NCBI GenBank assembly: GCA_949841465.1
Contig: CATKZW010000006.1
Span: 1 to 64,000, forward strand
Direction of reading: 5' to 3'
DNA length: 64,000 nt
From: an uncultured Oscillospiraceae bacterium
Lineage (GTDB): Bacteria > Bacillota > Clostridia > Oscillospirales > Oscillospiraceae
Position 1 is the stretch's first letter; every line of letters begins with the position of its first letter. This document shows, piece by piece, positions 50,844 through 58,521 of this stretch. Under the pieces are notes generated by a model. That model saw only the letters and a list, made by a program, of their open reading frames with translations. It searched no databases and was not told the origin of the DNA. The translations under genes were made by a program, and so were the position numbers.

Positions 50844-52244
50844 ATGACAAGAGAACAGATTGAAGCCTATTTCGCCGACAAGGAGAAGCTGCTGGTGGAG
50901 GCGGTGAGCCGCCTGGTGTCCATCGACAGCGTGGAGGGCAAACCCGCCCCCGGCGCGCCCTTCGGCCCCGGCCCCGCCGCCGCGCTGGACGAGGCGCTGG
51001 CCATCGCCCGGGAGTGGGGCCTGACGGCGGAAAACCACGAGGGCTACGTGGGCACCGCCGACCTGAACGACGGCGAGGACGCGCTGCACATACTGGGCCA
51101 CCTGGACGTGGTGGCCCCCGGCGAGGGCTGGACGGTGACCCAGCCCTATGCCCCCAAGCTGGTGGACGGTCTGCTGTACGGCCGGGGCACCGACGACGAC
51201 AAGGGGCCGGTGGCGGCCTCCCTGCTGGCCATGAAGGCGGTGAAGGACCTGGGCGTGCCCCTCACGCGCAACTGCAAGGTCATCATGGGCACCAACGAGG
51301 AGAGCGGCTCGGGGGATATCGCCTGGTACTTCGCCCGGCACCCCTACGCCCCAGCCACCTTCTCGCCGGACGCGGGCTTCCCCGTCATCAACACGGAGAA
51401 GGGCGGCTTCCGGCCCACCTTCACGCGGGAGTGGCCCGCCCAGGAGGAGCTGCCCCGTGTGAACTGGCTCCACGGCGGCATCCGGGGGAACATCCTGCCG
51501 GGGGAGGCCTCCGCAGGGGTGGAGGGTCTGTCCATGTACGACATCCAGCCCGTGGCCCGGAACATCACCGCCCGCACCGGCATCAAGTTCACCTTTGCCA
51601 ACGAGAACGGCGTCACCGCCATCAGGGCCAAGGGGGAGAACTCCCACGCCGCCTACCCCGAGGGAGGCAACAATGCCATCACAGGGCTGATCGCCCTGCT
51701 GTGCGCCCTGCCCCTGGCGGACGGCGGCTGCAAGGACGCATTGCACGACCTCAGCGCCCTGATCCCCCACGGGGATTACAAGGGGCGGGCCCTGGGCATT
51801 GCCCAGGAGGAACCCATCGCCGGGCCGCTGACGGTGGCCTTCTCCCTGCTGGAGGTCACCAGGACCGGGCTGAAGGGCTATTTTGACAGCCGGGTCCCCC
51901 TGTGCGCCACCGAGGAGAATTGCCTGAACGTGGCCCGCGCCGCCTTTGAGGGCAGGGGCATCACCTTTGAGGGCGCCCAGGGCGCGCCCCACCATGTCCC
52001 CGCCAACAGCCCCTTCATCAAAACCCTGTTGAAGCGGTATGAGGAGTACACCGGCCTGAAAGGGGAGTGCCTGTCCACCGGCGGCGGCACCTATGTCCAT
52101 GATATCCCCGGCGGCGTGGCTTTCGGCTGCTCTCTGCCCGGCTTCGACAGCCACCTCCACGGCGCGGACGAGCGGGCCCGGGTCAGCGACTTGATGCTGT
52201 CCGCCAAGCTGTTCGCCCACATCATCGTGGACATGTGCCAGTGA
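50844..52244 (+). CDS. M20-family dipeptidase (PepV/Sapep-like)
   Basis: 466 residues from ATG 50844 (GAGGAG at a good distance). Zinc peptidase M20A motifs: HILGHLDVVAPGEGWTV with the first metal His and catalytic Asp, YGRGTDDDKGPVAASLLAMK (part), the catalytic and bridging Glu pair in GTNEESGSGD, SPDAGFPVINTEKG, GENSHAAYPEGGNNA and HLHGADERARVS near the end. The length and insert region match PepV-type dipeptidases, which release N-terminal residues from dipeptides in the cytoplasm. Stop codon is directly followed by repeat copy B. Confidence 0.92.
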   Translation: MTREQIEAYFADKEKLLVEAVSRLVSIDSVEGKPAPGAPFGPGPAAALDEALAIAREWGLTAENHEGYVGTADLNDGEDALHILGHLDVVAPGEGWTVTQPYAPKLVDGLLYGRGTDDDKGPVAASLLAMKAVKDLGVPLTRNCKVIMGTNEESGSGDIAWYFARHPYAPATFSPDAGFPVINTEKGGFRPTFTREWPAQEELPRVNWLHGGIRGNILPGEASAGVEGLSMYDIQPVARNITARTGIKFTFANENGVTAIRAKGENSHAAYPEGGNNAITGLIALLCALPLADGGCKDALHDLSALIPHGDYKGRALGIAQEEPIAGPLTVAFSLLEVTRTGLKGYFDSRVPLCATEENCLNVARAAFEGRGITFEGAQGAPHHVPANSPFIKTLLKRYEEYTGLKGECLSTGGGTYVHDIPGGVAFGCSLPGFDSHLHGADERARVSDLMLSAKLFAHIIVDMCQ

Positions 52245-52514
52245 GTTCCTTTTTCTTGAAAGAAAAAGGAACCGAAAAAGAACTTTTAGCTCGTTGCCAC
52301 CCGATCTAATCCCGCAGCGTACTGCGACGGCCACGGGAGACACAGCATATCCGGAAAAACAAATCAAAACAAAAGGAAACCGCCCTGTGTACGCACAGGG
52401 CGGTCTTTTTTGCTCCACGAAGGTGGTCGAGCAACAGCTTTTCCATATCAGACTGGAGCGTAACGGACCAAAAGTTTCTTTTTGCTTACTTTTTCTTTAC
52501 AAAGAAAAAGTAAG
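52245..52514. repeat. Dispersed repeat copy B filling the gap between convergent genes
   Basis: Left arm: perfect 13-bp hairpin GTTCCTTTTTCTT/AAGAAAAAGGAAC (52245-52272) then CGAAAAAGAACTTTTAG (52273-52289). Right arm: CCAAAAGTTTCTTTTTG (52469-52484) then perfect 14-bp hairpin CTTACTTTTTCTTT/AAAGAAAAAGTAAG (52485-52514). The arms are inverted copies of one another and of copy A (44269-44443). The element begins right after one stop codon and ends right before the other, and the hairpins probably end transcription of both genes. Confidence 0.75.
52377..52411 (+). terminator. Terminator inside repeat copy B
   Basis: ACCGCCCTGTG (52379-52389), loop TACG, CACAGGGCGGT (52394-52404), then CTTTTTT. 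Confidence 0.85.
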
Positions 52515-53891
52515 TTACGGATGGATGCCGCGGTTCTGGTCGCCGGACTGGTTGGCGCCGAACTCGTAATCGTTGCCGGGGAGGATGGCGTTGAGGACAA
52601 TGCCGGCGATGGCGGCGATGGCCAGGGAGGTAAGGGTCACGGCAGCCCCGCCCACCTGGAAGGTCAGCCCGCCGGAGAAGCCCAGGCCGCACACCAGAAT
52701 CACGGCGGCAATGATGAGGTTGCGGGAGTTGGTGAAGTCCACCTTGTTCTCCACGATGTTGCGCACGCCGATGGCGGAGATCATGCCGTAGAGCATAAAG
52801 CTGACCCCGCCCACGATGGCGGCGGGCATGGAGCCGATGACCTCGGCCATCTTAGGGATAAAGCCCAGCACTATGGCATAGATGGCGGCCAGCCGGATGA
52901 CCTTGGGGTCGTACACCCGGGACAGCACCAGCACGCCGGTGTTCTCGCCGTAGGTGGTGTTGGCGGGGCCGCCGAACATGGCGGACAGGGAGGTGGCGAT
53001 GCCGTCGCCGATGAGGGTGCGGTGCAGGCCGGGGTCCTGGAGGAAGTTGTCCCCCACGGTGGCGGAGATGGCGGACATATCGCCGATGTGCTCCATCATG
53101 GCGGCGATGGCGATGGGGGCCATGACCAGGATGGCGGACAGGTCAAACTTGGCGATCTGGAAGGGGGGCAGGCCCACCCAGCCCGCTTGGGCCACGGCGG
53201 CGAAGTTCAGCAGAGGGGAGCCGTCGGCGGCGGTGACGCCGCAGGCGTTCATGATGAGGGCGGCAATGTAGGAGACCACCACGCCCAGCAGGATGGGGAT
53301 GATTTTCAGCATCCCCTTGCCCCAGATGTTAAAGACGATAATCACCGCCAGGGCAATGAGGGCCAGGGGCCAGCAGGTGGCGGCGTTGTTGACGGCGGAG
53401 GGGGCCAGGTTCAGGCCGATGCAGATGATGATGGGGCCGGTGACCACGGGGGGGAGGAAGCGCATGACCTTCTTCACGCCCACTACCTTCACCAGCAGGG
53501 CCAGCACCAGGTACAGCAGGCCGGCCGCCACGATGCCGCCGCAGGCGTACTGGAGCTTTTCCGCCTGGGACATCCCGGCGTAGATGCCCTCCTTCATCCC
53601 GCCCATGGCGGCAAAGCCGCCCAGGAAGGCGAAGGACGAGCCCAGGAAGGCGGGGACCTTCAGCTTTGAGCAGAGGTGGAAAAACAGGGTGCCGATGCCG
53701 GCGAAGAACAGGGTGGTCTGGATGCTCAGCGGCATCCCGATGGGCTCGCCGGAGGCGCTCACCTGGCTGTTCACCAAGATGGGCACCAGGATGGTGGCCC
53801 CAAACATGGCGAACATGTGCTGGAGACCCAGGACCAGCATTTTGGGCAGGCCCAGGGTGCGGGCGTCGCGGATGGGTTCTTGGTTGTTCAT
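52515..53891 (-). CDS. Uracil-xanthine permease family transporter (UraA/PyrP-like)
   Basis: 458 residues from the ATG at 53891 (GGGAGAG ribosome site), 14 membrane helices typical of NCS2 transporters. Motifs: GLQHMFAMFGATILVPILV, SSFAFLGGFAAM, GLLYLVLALLVKVVGVKKVM (part), LPPVVTGPIIICIGLNLAPSA (part), MMEHIGDMSAISATVGDNF with the transport Glu, GPANTTYGENTGVLVLS and VRNIVENKVDF. The sequence GENTGVLVLSRVYDP favours uracil over xanthine. Preceded by an attenuator-like leader encoding a short peptide (see 53934-54088), which itself points to pyrimidine control. Confidence 0.9.
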   Translation of the reverse strand: MNNQEPIRDARTLGLPKMLVLGLQHMFAMFGATILVPILVNSQVSASGEPIGMPLSIQTTLFFAGIGTLFFHLCSKLKVPAFLGSSFAFLGGFAAMGGMKEGIYAGMSQAEKLQYACGGIVAAGLLYLVLALLVKVVGVKKVMRFLPPVVTGPIIICIGLNLAPSAVNNAATCWPLALIALAVIIVFNIWGKGMLKIIPILLGVVVSYIAALIMNACGVTAADGSPLLNFAAVAQAGWVGLPPFQIAKFDLSAILVMAPIAIAAMMEHIGDMSAISATVGDNFLQDPGLHRTLIGDGIATSLSAMFGGPANTTYGENTGVLVLSRVYDPKVIRLAAIYAIVLGFIPKMAEVIGSMPAAIVGGVSFMLYGMISAIGVRNIVENKVDFTNSRNLIIAAVILVCGLGFSGGLTFQVGGAAVTLTSLAIAAIAGIVLNAILPGNDYEFGANQSGDQNRGIHP

Positions 53892-53933
53892 ACTCTTCTC
53901 TCCCTTTTCATTGGTGTGGAAGGACACAGGCGC

Positions 53934-53966
53934 AAAAAAAGAGGCAACCGCCCAACGGCGACTGCC
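53934..53966 (-). terminator. Leader terminator (attenuator) of the uracil permease gene
   Basis: On the minus strand: GGCAGTCGCC, loop GTTG, GGCGGTTGCC (10-bp stem with two G-U pairs), then TCTTTTTTTG. It lies inside the ~165-base leader, about 45 bases before the permease start, and its 5' arm begins three bases after the leader-peptide stop. Confidence 0.85.
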
Positions 53967-53969
53967 CGA

Positions 53970-54032
53970 CTAAGAAAAATAGAAACGATACGCCCGCTGA
54001 AAAAATGTCCCGGCAAACAGCGGCTTGCGCAT
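53970..54032 (-). CDS. 20-residue leader peptide of the uracil permease gene
   Basis: On the minus strand GGAGGGG stands five bases before ATG (54032). The ORF reads MRKPLFAGTFF-QRAYRFYFS and stops with TAG at 53970-53972. The last codons (CGTTTCTATTTTTCTTAG) form a U-rich tract in the RNA immediately before the terminator stem. Too short for normal gene finders. The reading frame, ribosome site and position relative to the terminator together support real translation; function as an attenuation peptide is inferred. Confidence 0.65.
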   Translation of the reverse strand: MRKPLFAGTFFQRAYRFYFS

Positions 54033-54059
54033 ATCGTCCCCTCCTTTTGCGTTCGGTCT

Positions 54060-54088
54060 ATGATACCAGAAGATGGCTTTGATTGCAA
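54060..54088 (-). promoter_or_regulatory. Promoter of the uracil permease leader
   Basis: On the minus strand TTGCAA (54083-54088), 17-base spacer ending TGG, TATCAT (54060-54065): a promoter with an extended -10. Transcription would begin near 54053, leaving room for leader peptide and attenuator. Confidence 0.75.
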
Positions 54089-54103
54089 GCTGGGATTCTG
54101 CAC

Positions 54104-54133
54104 AAAAACCGCCCGGGGAAACCGGGCGGTTTT
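54104..54133 (-). terminator. Terminator of the amino-acid ABC transporter operon
   Basis: On the minus strand AAAACCGCCCGG, loop TTTCC, CCGGGCGGTTTTT. Confidence 0.85.
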
Positions 54134-54202
54134 CACAAAAGCTGGTGCTGACGTCGTCGCGCTGCGGAGCGGTCAGGGGGTGCAGTCCGTTTCTCCGCGC
54201 TT

Positions 54203-54925
54203 CTACAGCACCTTGGAGAGGAATTCGATGGTGCGGGGCTCCTTAGGGTGGGCGAAGAAGGCGTGGGGCTCGTCCTCCTCCAGGATTTTCCCGCCGTCCA
54301 TGAACAGCACACGGGTGCCCACCTCCCGGGCGAAGCCCATCTCGTGGGTGACCACCACCATGGTCATGCCCTCGTCGGCCAGCTCCTTCATGACGGCCAG
54401 CACCTCGCCCACCATCTCCGGGTCCAGGGCGGAGGTAGGCTCGTCAAACAGCATCAGCTTGGGCTTCATGGCCAGGGCCCGGACGATGGCAATGCGCTGC
54501 TTCTGCCCGCCGGACAGCTGGGCGGGGTAGGCGTCCGCCTTCTCCTCCAGGTTGACCCGGCGCAGCAGGGCGGTGGCGGCGTCGTCCGCCTCCGCCTGGC
54601 TCATCAGCCTGGTCTGCACCGGGGCCAGGGTGATGTTTTTTCGGATGGTCATGTTGGGGAACAGGTTGAAGTGCTGGAACACCATGCCCATCTGACGGCG
54701 CACGGCGTTGATGTCCGCCTTTGGGTCGGTGATCTCCTGGCCCTGGAAGGTGATGGAGCCGGAGGTGGGGGTCTCCAGCAGGTTGAGACAGCGCAGGAAG
54801 GTGGACTTACCGGAGCCGGAGGGCCCGATGACCACCACCTTTTCGCCGGGGTGGATGTGCTGGTCGATGTGGTCCAGCACCAGGTGGTTCCCAAAGGACT
54901 TGGTCAGGCCTTTAACGTCGATCAC
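54203..54925 (-). CDS. Polar amino-acid ABC transporter ATPase (GlnQ/HisP-like)
   Basis: 240 residues, the usual length. Walker [15 protein letters not shown]-loop [12 protein letters not shown], signature [17 protein letters not shown], Walker [19 protein letters not shown] and H-loop [13 protein letters not shown] are all intact. It powers import with the permease whose gene overlaps by 14 bases and the binding lipoprotein further upstream. Confidence 0.95.
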   Translation of the reverse strand: MIDVKGLTKSFGNHLVLDHIDQHIHPGEKVVVIGPSGSGKSTFLRCLNLLETPTSGSITFQGQEITDPKADINAVRRQMGMVFQHFNLFPNMTIRKNITLAPVQTRLMSQAEADDAATALLRRVNLEEKADAYPAQLSGGQKQRIAIVRALAMKPKLMLFDEPTSALDPEMVGEVLAVMKELADEGMTMVVVTHEMGFAREVGTRVLFMDGGKILEEDEPHAFFAHPKEPRTIEFLSKVL

Positions 54926-55694
54926 TTTGACGCAGCCTCCTTTCCAGGATGCCCTGGAGCCAGCTGAAGATCATGACCAGGACTAAGTAGATGACGGCGC
55001 TGCCGATGAGGGGGAACATGGCGTCGTAGGTGCGGTTGATGATGTCGCGGGCGGCCTTGATGAGCTCCTGGCCGCCGATGACGGAGATCATGGAGGTGTC
55101 CTTGAGCAGCACGATGAACTCGTTGCCCAGGGAGGGGAGGATGGCCTTGAACGCCTGGGGTATGACGATAAAGCGCATGGTGTCGAAATAACCCAGGCCC
55201 AGGGACCGCCCCGCCTCCATTTGGCCGGGGTCCAGGGACATGAGGCCGCCGCGGATGATCTCCGCCACATAGGCCCCCGAGTTGATGCCCAGGGTCAGTG
55301 CGCCCACCATGGTGTAATTCCGGCTGCTGGAGAAGATGACCATGCCCATGATGAGGATTTGGACCATCATGGGGGTGCCCCGGATGATGGTCACGTACAC
55401 CCTGCACACAAAGTTGACCGCGCCCAGCAGGACATTCCGCCGTCCGGGCCGCTGCTGGTCGTGGGCGGTGCGGACGACGGCCACCAGCACCCCCAGCACC
55501 ACGCCGATGCACAGGGCAATGGCGGTGACGCACAGGGTGGTGCCCACCCCGCGCAGGTACTGCTGCCAGCGGTCATTTTCCAAAAACGCCTGATAGAACC
55601 GGACAAAAAACACCTGCCACCACTCGGCGGCGACGGCCGGGTCCTTGGACAGCATCATGCCCCGCCACAGCTCATAGTAATAGGCCAGATCCAT
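54912..55694 (-). CDS. Polar amino-acid ABC transporter permease (HisM/GlnP-like)
   Basis: 260 residues with about five membrane helices. The EAA loop motif [23 protein letters not shown] (part) is typical of the HisMQ/GlnP family, followed by [22 protein letters not shown]. The N-terminal ~45 residues (Tyr/Trp-rich, before [18 protein letters not shown]) are a little longer than usual. It most likely forms a homodimer, since only one permease gene is present. Confidence 0.93.
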   Translation of the reverse strand: MDLAYYYELWRGMMLSKDPAVAAEWWQVFFVRFYQAFLENDRWQQYLRGVGTTLCVTAIALCIGVVLGVLVAVVRTAHDQQRPGRRNVLLGAVNFVCRVYVTIIRGTPMMVQILIMGMVIFSSSRNYTMVGALTLGINSGAYVAEIIRGGLMSLDPGQMEAGRSLGLGYFDTMRFIVIPQAFKAILPSLGNEFIVLLKDTSMISVIGGQELIKAARDIINRTYDAMFPLIGSAVIYLVLVMIFSWLQGILERRLRQSDRR

Positions 55695-55720
55695 TGCTCT
55701 CCCTCTCTTTCCCGCTTATA

Positions 55721-55753
55721 GCGCAAAGGAGCGGCCCGGGCCGCTCCTCTGCG
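55721..55753 (-). promoter_or_regulatory. Intercistronic stem-loop between binding protein and permease
   Basis: AGGAGCGGCCC pairs with GGGCCGCTCCT, extended by outer GCGC/TGCG bases, without a T-run. It lies between the substrate-binding gene and the permease; such stems commonly keep the binding-protein mRNA more abundant than the downstream part. Confidence 0.65.
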
Positions 55754-55772
55754 AAGCTGTTTGGTGCGTGGA

Positions 55773-56663
55773 TTACTCGGCGGTGATATACTGATCGATG
55801 ATCTTCTGGACGGTGCCGTCGGCGATCAGCTCATTCAGCGCGCCGTTGATGGCGTTGAGCAGAGCGGTGTTGCCCTCGTCCACGGCGGCGCAGTAGTTCT
55901 CAATGACGTACTCCGCCTCCAGGATCTCCAGGCCGGGGTTGTTCTTCACGTAAACCTCGGCGGGGCCTTTGTCGATGACCACGCAGTCCACCTGGCCGTT
56001 GATCAGCGCCTGGACGGCCACGGAGCCGTTATCCAGGGAGGTGACGTGGTCCGCGCCGTGGGCGTCCTGACAGAAGGCCTCGCCGGTGGTGCCGCGCTGC
56101 ACGCCGATCTGGATGTCCTCCAGCACATTGCCGTCGGCGCCCACCAGCTGGAGGTCGTCGTTGGTGCCGGCGATGCGGTCGTCGCCCTCGTTGACGATAA
56201 TGACCTGATAGCCGGTGGCATAGCTGTCGGTGAAGTCCAGCACCAGGTCCCGGTCCTCCCGGTAGGTCAGGCCGGCCAGGATCACGTCGTGGCGGTTCTC
56301 CTGCACGGAGATCAGGGCGGCGTCGAAGTCAATGTCGTCAATGACCAGCTCCAGGCCCAGCTTGTCGGCGATGGCCTGGGCGATCTCGGGGTCGATGCCG
56401 ATGATTTTGCCGCTGTCGTCGGTCATCTCATAGGGGGGGAAGGAGGCGTTGGTCACCATGAGCAGCTTGCCCGGCTCGATGGTGGTGAAGTCCGCCGTAC
56501 CGCCCTGGGCGGGCTCGGAAGGGGCGGCGGAGGGTTCGCCGGCCTGAGAGGGGGCGGCGGTGGGGGTGGGCGTGCCGCCCTCGCCGGAGCAGGCGGCCAG
56601 GGCAGAGACCATGGTCAGCGCCAGCAGCAGGGCTGCAAGTTTCTTCATTGCTTTCATTTTCAT
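55773..56663 (-). CDS. Polar amino-acid-binding lipoprotein (SBP family 3)
   Basis: 296 residues. N-terminal MKMKAMKKLAALLLALTMVS, lipobox LAAC (Cys25) and a Gly/Thr/Pro/Ser tether to ~55. The mature part is SBP_bac_3: TNASFPPYEMTDDSGKIIGID (part), IAQAIADKLGLELVIDDIDF, QENRHDVILAGLTYREDRD, QRGTTGEAFCQD and DGTVQKIIDQYI. Two in-frame ATG codons lie close together at the start; AGGAG is nearest the first. Cognate amino acid unknown; ARG-box-like palindromes upstream hint at arginine or ornithine. Confidence 0.92.
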   Translation of the reverse strand: MKMKAMKKLAALLLALTMVSALAACSGEGGTPTPTAAPSQAGEPSAAPSEPAQGGTADFTTIEPGKLLMVTNASFPPYEMTDDSGKIIGIDPEIAQAIADKLGLELVIDDIDFDAALISVQENRHDVILAGLTYREDRDLVLDFTDSYATGYQVIIVNEGDDRIAGTNDDLQLVGADGNVLEDIQIGVQRGTTGEAFCQDAHGADHVTSLDNGSVAVQALINGQVDCVVIDKGPAEVYVKNNPGLEILEAEYVIENYCAAVDEGNTALLNAINGALNELIADGTVQKIIDQYITAE

Positions 56664-56702
56664 TCATCTCCTAAATCGTTGCGGACCGGGGAGCCGGAGC
56701 TT

Positions 56703-56749
56703 GCGCACCCCGCGGCTCCCTGCGGGGCGAAAAAGGGATATCCCTTTTT
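56703..56749 (-). promoter_or_regulatory. Two leader stem-loops before the amino-acid-binding lipoprotein
   Basis: The perfect 20-bp palindrome AAAAAGGGATATCCCTTTTT lies at 56730-56749, just after the promoter. Read downstream on the minus strand it is followed by CGCCCCGC/GCGGGGTGCG (56703-56729). The first may act as a weak terminator or pause site, the second as a stabiliser. Confidence 0.55.
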
Positions 56750-56759
56750 CATGAAGCCG

Positions 56760-56788
56760 ATTATAAACGTTATGCAAAAGAAATGCAA
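56760..56788 (-). promoter_or_regulatory. Promoter of the amino-acid ABC transporter operon
   Basis: On the minus strand TTGCAT (56783-56788), 17-base spacer, TATAAT (56760-56765). Confidence 0.85.
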
Positions 56789-56815
56789 GGGGAATCGTCT
56801 GAAAACCCCTTGCAT
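56783..56815 (-). terminator. Inverted repeat: terminator of the DUF2156 gene, sharing the next promoter's -35 box
   Basis: ATGCAAGGGG (minus strand, starting at 56815) pairs with CCCCTTGCAT (ending at 56783) over a 13-base loop and is followed by TTCTTTTG. The last six bases of the stem are the -35 box of the promoter at 56760-56788. Confidence 0.65.
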
Positions 56816-56848
56816 TCCCTGCTTTTCATCGTTTTGACGGACAGAGCG

Positions 56849-56885
56849 TGCATAAGTATACATTTTTATGCAAATTTATTTGCAT
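56849..56885. promoter_or_regulatory. Overlapping AT-rich palindromes, ARG-box-like
   Basis: TGCATAA...TTATGCA spans 56849-56872, and ATGCAAATTTATTTGCAT (56868-56885) is a perfect 18-bp palindrome overlapping it. The TGCATAAAAAT-type half-sites read on the minus strand resemble ArgR boxes. They lie about 60 bases upstream of the -35 box and 11 bases from the DUF2156 stop codon. Confidence 0.45.
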
Positions 56886-56895
56886 ATCCACTCTG

Positions 56896-57810
56896 TCAGC
56901 CCTGAACCGTCCGGGCGGTGTATTTGGTCAGGAGGATATCCGGGTAATAGGACAGCTTGGCCCGGCGCAGGCCCTCCAGCCCCAGGTCGTCCTCCCGGTT
57001 GAGCCACTTCACCTGGGGGTGGCGGGCGCGGATGAGCCGGGCCATCTCCCGGTTGATGGCGGGGTAGGCCCCCTGGACGTCGCCGAAGGACTTCTCGAAG
57101 TTTACGTCAAAGACCTCCGGCGTGATGAAGCCCCCCAGGGAGAAGGCGATGGGGCTGCCGTCCGCCCGGATCAGCGCCCCCTCCAGCCCCAGCTTGTCCA
57201 TGTGGTACAGCGCCTCGATGACGGCCACCGTCTCCTCCGATACGGTGTTGATGTCCTCCCCCGCCTCCTCCTGGCGGATGGCGGCCCACTGGCGCTCCAA
57301 CTCCACGCACTCGGGGACGTTGGCGGGGGTGATGTCCTCCAGCAGCCAGTCGGGGAACTGCTCGTCAAAGCGGTGGATGTGGTTGCGCTTGGCGTGGAGC
57401 TTCTTGCCGGGCAGATCGGCCAGGCGGTTGACATCGTAGAGGTAGTCAAAGCCGTTCCGGTCCTCCTCAAAGGTGAAGCGCCCCGGACAGGCCGCCTCCA
57501 GCGCCTCCTTCTGCGTTTCAGTGACGCACACCAGCACCAGGGGAGCGCCCTGGGCGGCGGCGTCCGCCTCCAGCGCGTCCACGGCGGGGGCCAGGGGGCC
57601 GCTCCCGGCGGGGTAGAGGCAGCTCAGCCCCAATGCCCCCTCGATGCGCACCAGCAGACGGTCCCCCGCCCGGGCGATCTTCTGGGGGTAGGCCCGGCTC
57701 CACAGGTAGATGTTGGTGAAGTTGTATTCGCAGCCCAGGCTGCCCTCCGCCGCCAGCAGGGACTGGACCCATTGGCGGTCCTCAAACTGAGGGCTTTCAA
57801 AGGTGATCAT
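56896..57810 (-). CDS. DUF2156 protein (LPG-synthase C-terminal domain-like)
   Basis: 304 residues from the ATG at 57810; AAAGGA stands nine bases upstream, which excludes the longer frames. Two GNAT-like folds of the DUF2156 family: YNFTNIYLWSRAY, DYLYDVNRLADLPGKKLHAKRNHI (part), HRFDEQFPDW, GALIRADGSPIAFSLGGFI, VNFEKSFGDVQGAYPAINRE (part) and NREDDLGLEGLRRAKLSYYP (part) at the end. No membrane helices, so it is the soluble type, not a full MprF. The soluble family is probably an acyl- or aminoacyl-transferase; its substrate is unknown. Downstream of the HIT gene by 50 bases. Confidence 0.85.
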   Translation of the reverse strand: MITFESPQFEDRQWVQSLLAAEGSLGCEYNFTNIYLWSRAYPQKIARAGDRLLVRIEGALGLSCLYPAGSGPLAPAVDALEADAAAQGAPLVLVCVTETQKEALEAACPGRFTFEEDRNGFDYLYDVNRLADLPGKKLHAKRNHIHRFDEQFPDWLLEDITPANVPECVELERQWAAIRQEEAGEDINTVSEETVAVIEALYHMDKLGLEGALIRADGSPIAFSLGGFITPEVFDVNFEKSFGDVQGAYPAINREMARLIRARHPQVKWLNREDDLGLEGLRRAKLSYYPDILLTKYTARTVQG

Positions 57811-57860
57811 AAAATCCATTCCTTTTCTTGGTGTCGGGATATCACGGCGCGACGGGGGGT

Positions 57861-58325
57861 CTATAGAAGCTGATCCAGTTCTAACAGTAACGATTGCTTC
57901 ATATCCGACAATTCGCGCTCCGTAGGGCGTACATCGTCGCAATGCATCTTTTCCATTGGATACCACCAAACCGGGCCTTTGCCATTGTTGCCACAGGCCC
58001 CTATATCCCCGGCTACTCTTGGGAACAGGTGCCAATGAAGGTGGGCGTCCCCCATTCCGAGCAGCTCGTAATTCATTTTTTCCGCGCCAAAGGCCGCCGA
58101 GACAGCCTGAGCAACCACGGACATTTCCTCCAGAAACCTCGCCCTTTCGGCGGGAGGGAGGTGGAACAGCTCGGTCTTGTCCTCGTGCGACTTGTATAGG
58201 AACAGCGTATAGCCGCGAAAGTGCTGGTGATCTCCGATCACGACATAGCCCGTGTCAAGCTCTTTTACAAAATACGGGTTTTCTCCCCGTTTGATCTGCT
58301 CAATCCTGTCGCATATCAGACACAT
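57861..58325 (-). CDS. HIT-family nucleotide hydrolase/transferase
   Basis: 154 residues. The HIT motif is HLHWHLFP near residue 97-104, preceded by NYELLGMGDA; the N-terminal CLICDRIEQIKRGENPYFV and RGYTLFLYKSHE segments also match diadenosine-tetraphosphate hydrolase-like HIT proteins. The stretch 57840-58380 is lower in GC than its surroundings. It is probably a nucleotide-scavenging hydrolase; precise substrate not deducible. Confidence 0.88.
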   Translation of the reverse strand: MCLICDRIEQIKRGENPYFVKELDTGYVVIGDHQHFRGYTLFLYKSHEDKTELFHLPPAERARFLEEMSVVAQAVSAAFGAEKMNYELLGMGDAHLHWHLFPRVAGDIGACGNNGKGPVWWYPMEKMHCDDVRPTERELSDMKQSLLLELDQLL

Positions 58326-58412
58326 TAAAAAAGCCTCCTGATGCTTCCAATTTGGATTTGGCGTGTATCAGCATATCACAGCCCCAGGAAAAACGCAACG
58401 GGAAAACGCATG

Positions 58413-58446
58413 AAAAGGCAGGAGGCCGGGCGGCCTCCTGCCTTTT
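58413..58446. terminator. Terminator after the dha operon (bidirectional)
   Basis: AAAAGGCAGGAGGCC pairs with GGCCTCCTGCCTTTT around a four-base loop. It lies between dhaM (ends 58522) and the start of the HIT gene (58325), both on the minus strand. Confidence 0.8.
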
Positions 58447-58521
58447 GTGTTAGGCTTGGCTGTGAGGGGTGTGCGTCTTGACCCGTGCCCGGCCTCCGGC
58501 GGAGGGGGAGCGCCGTCCGCG

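Noticed and set aside
53892-54060. A purine-type or PyrR-controlled riboswitch/attenuator before the uracil permease
   Set aside because: No purine-riboswitch loop motifs or PyrR-binding loop were recognised; the stem ACGATATG/CGTATCGT overlaps a well-formed leader ORF instead.
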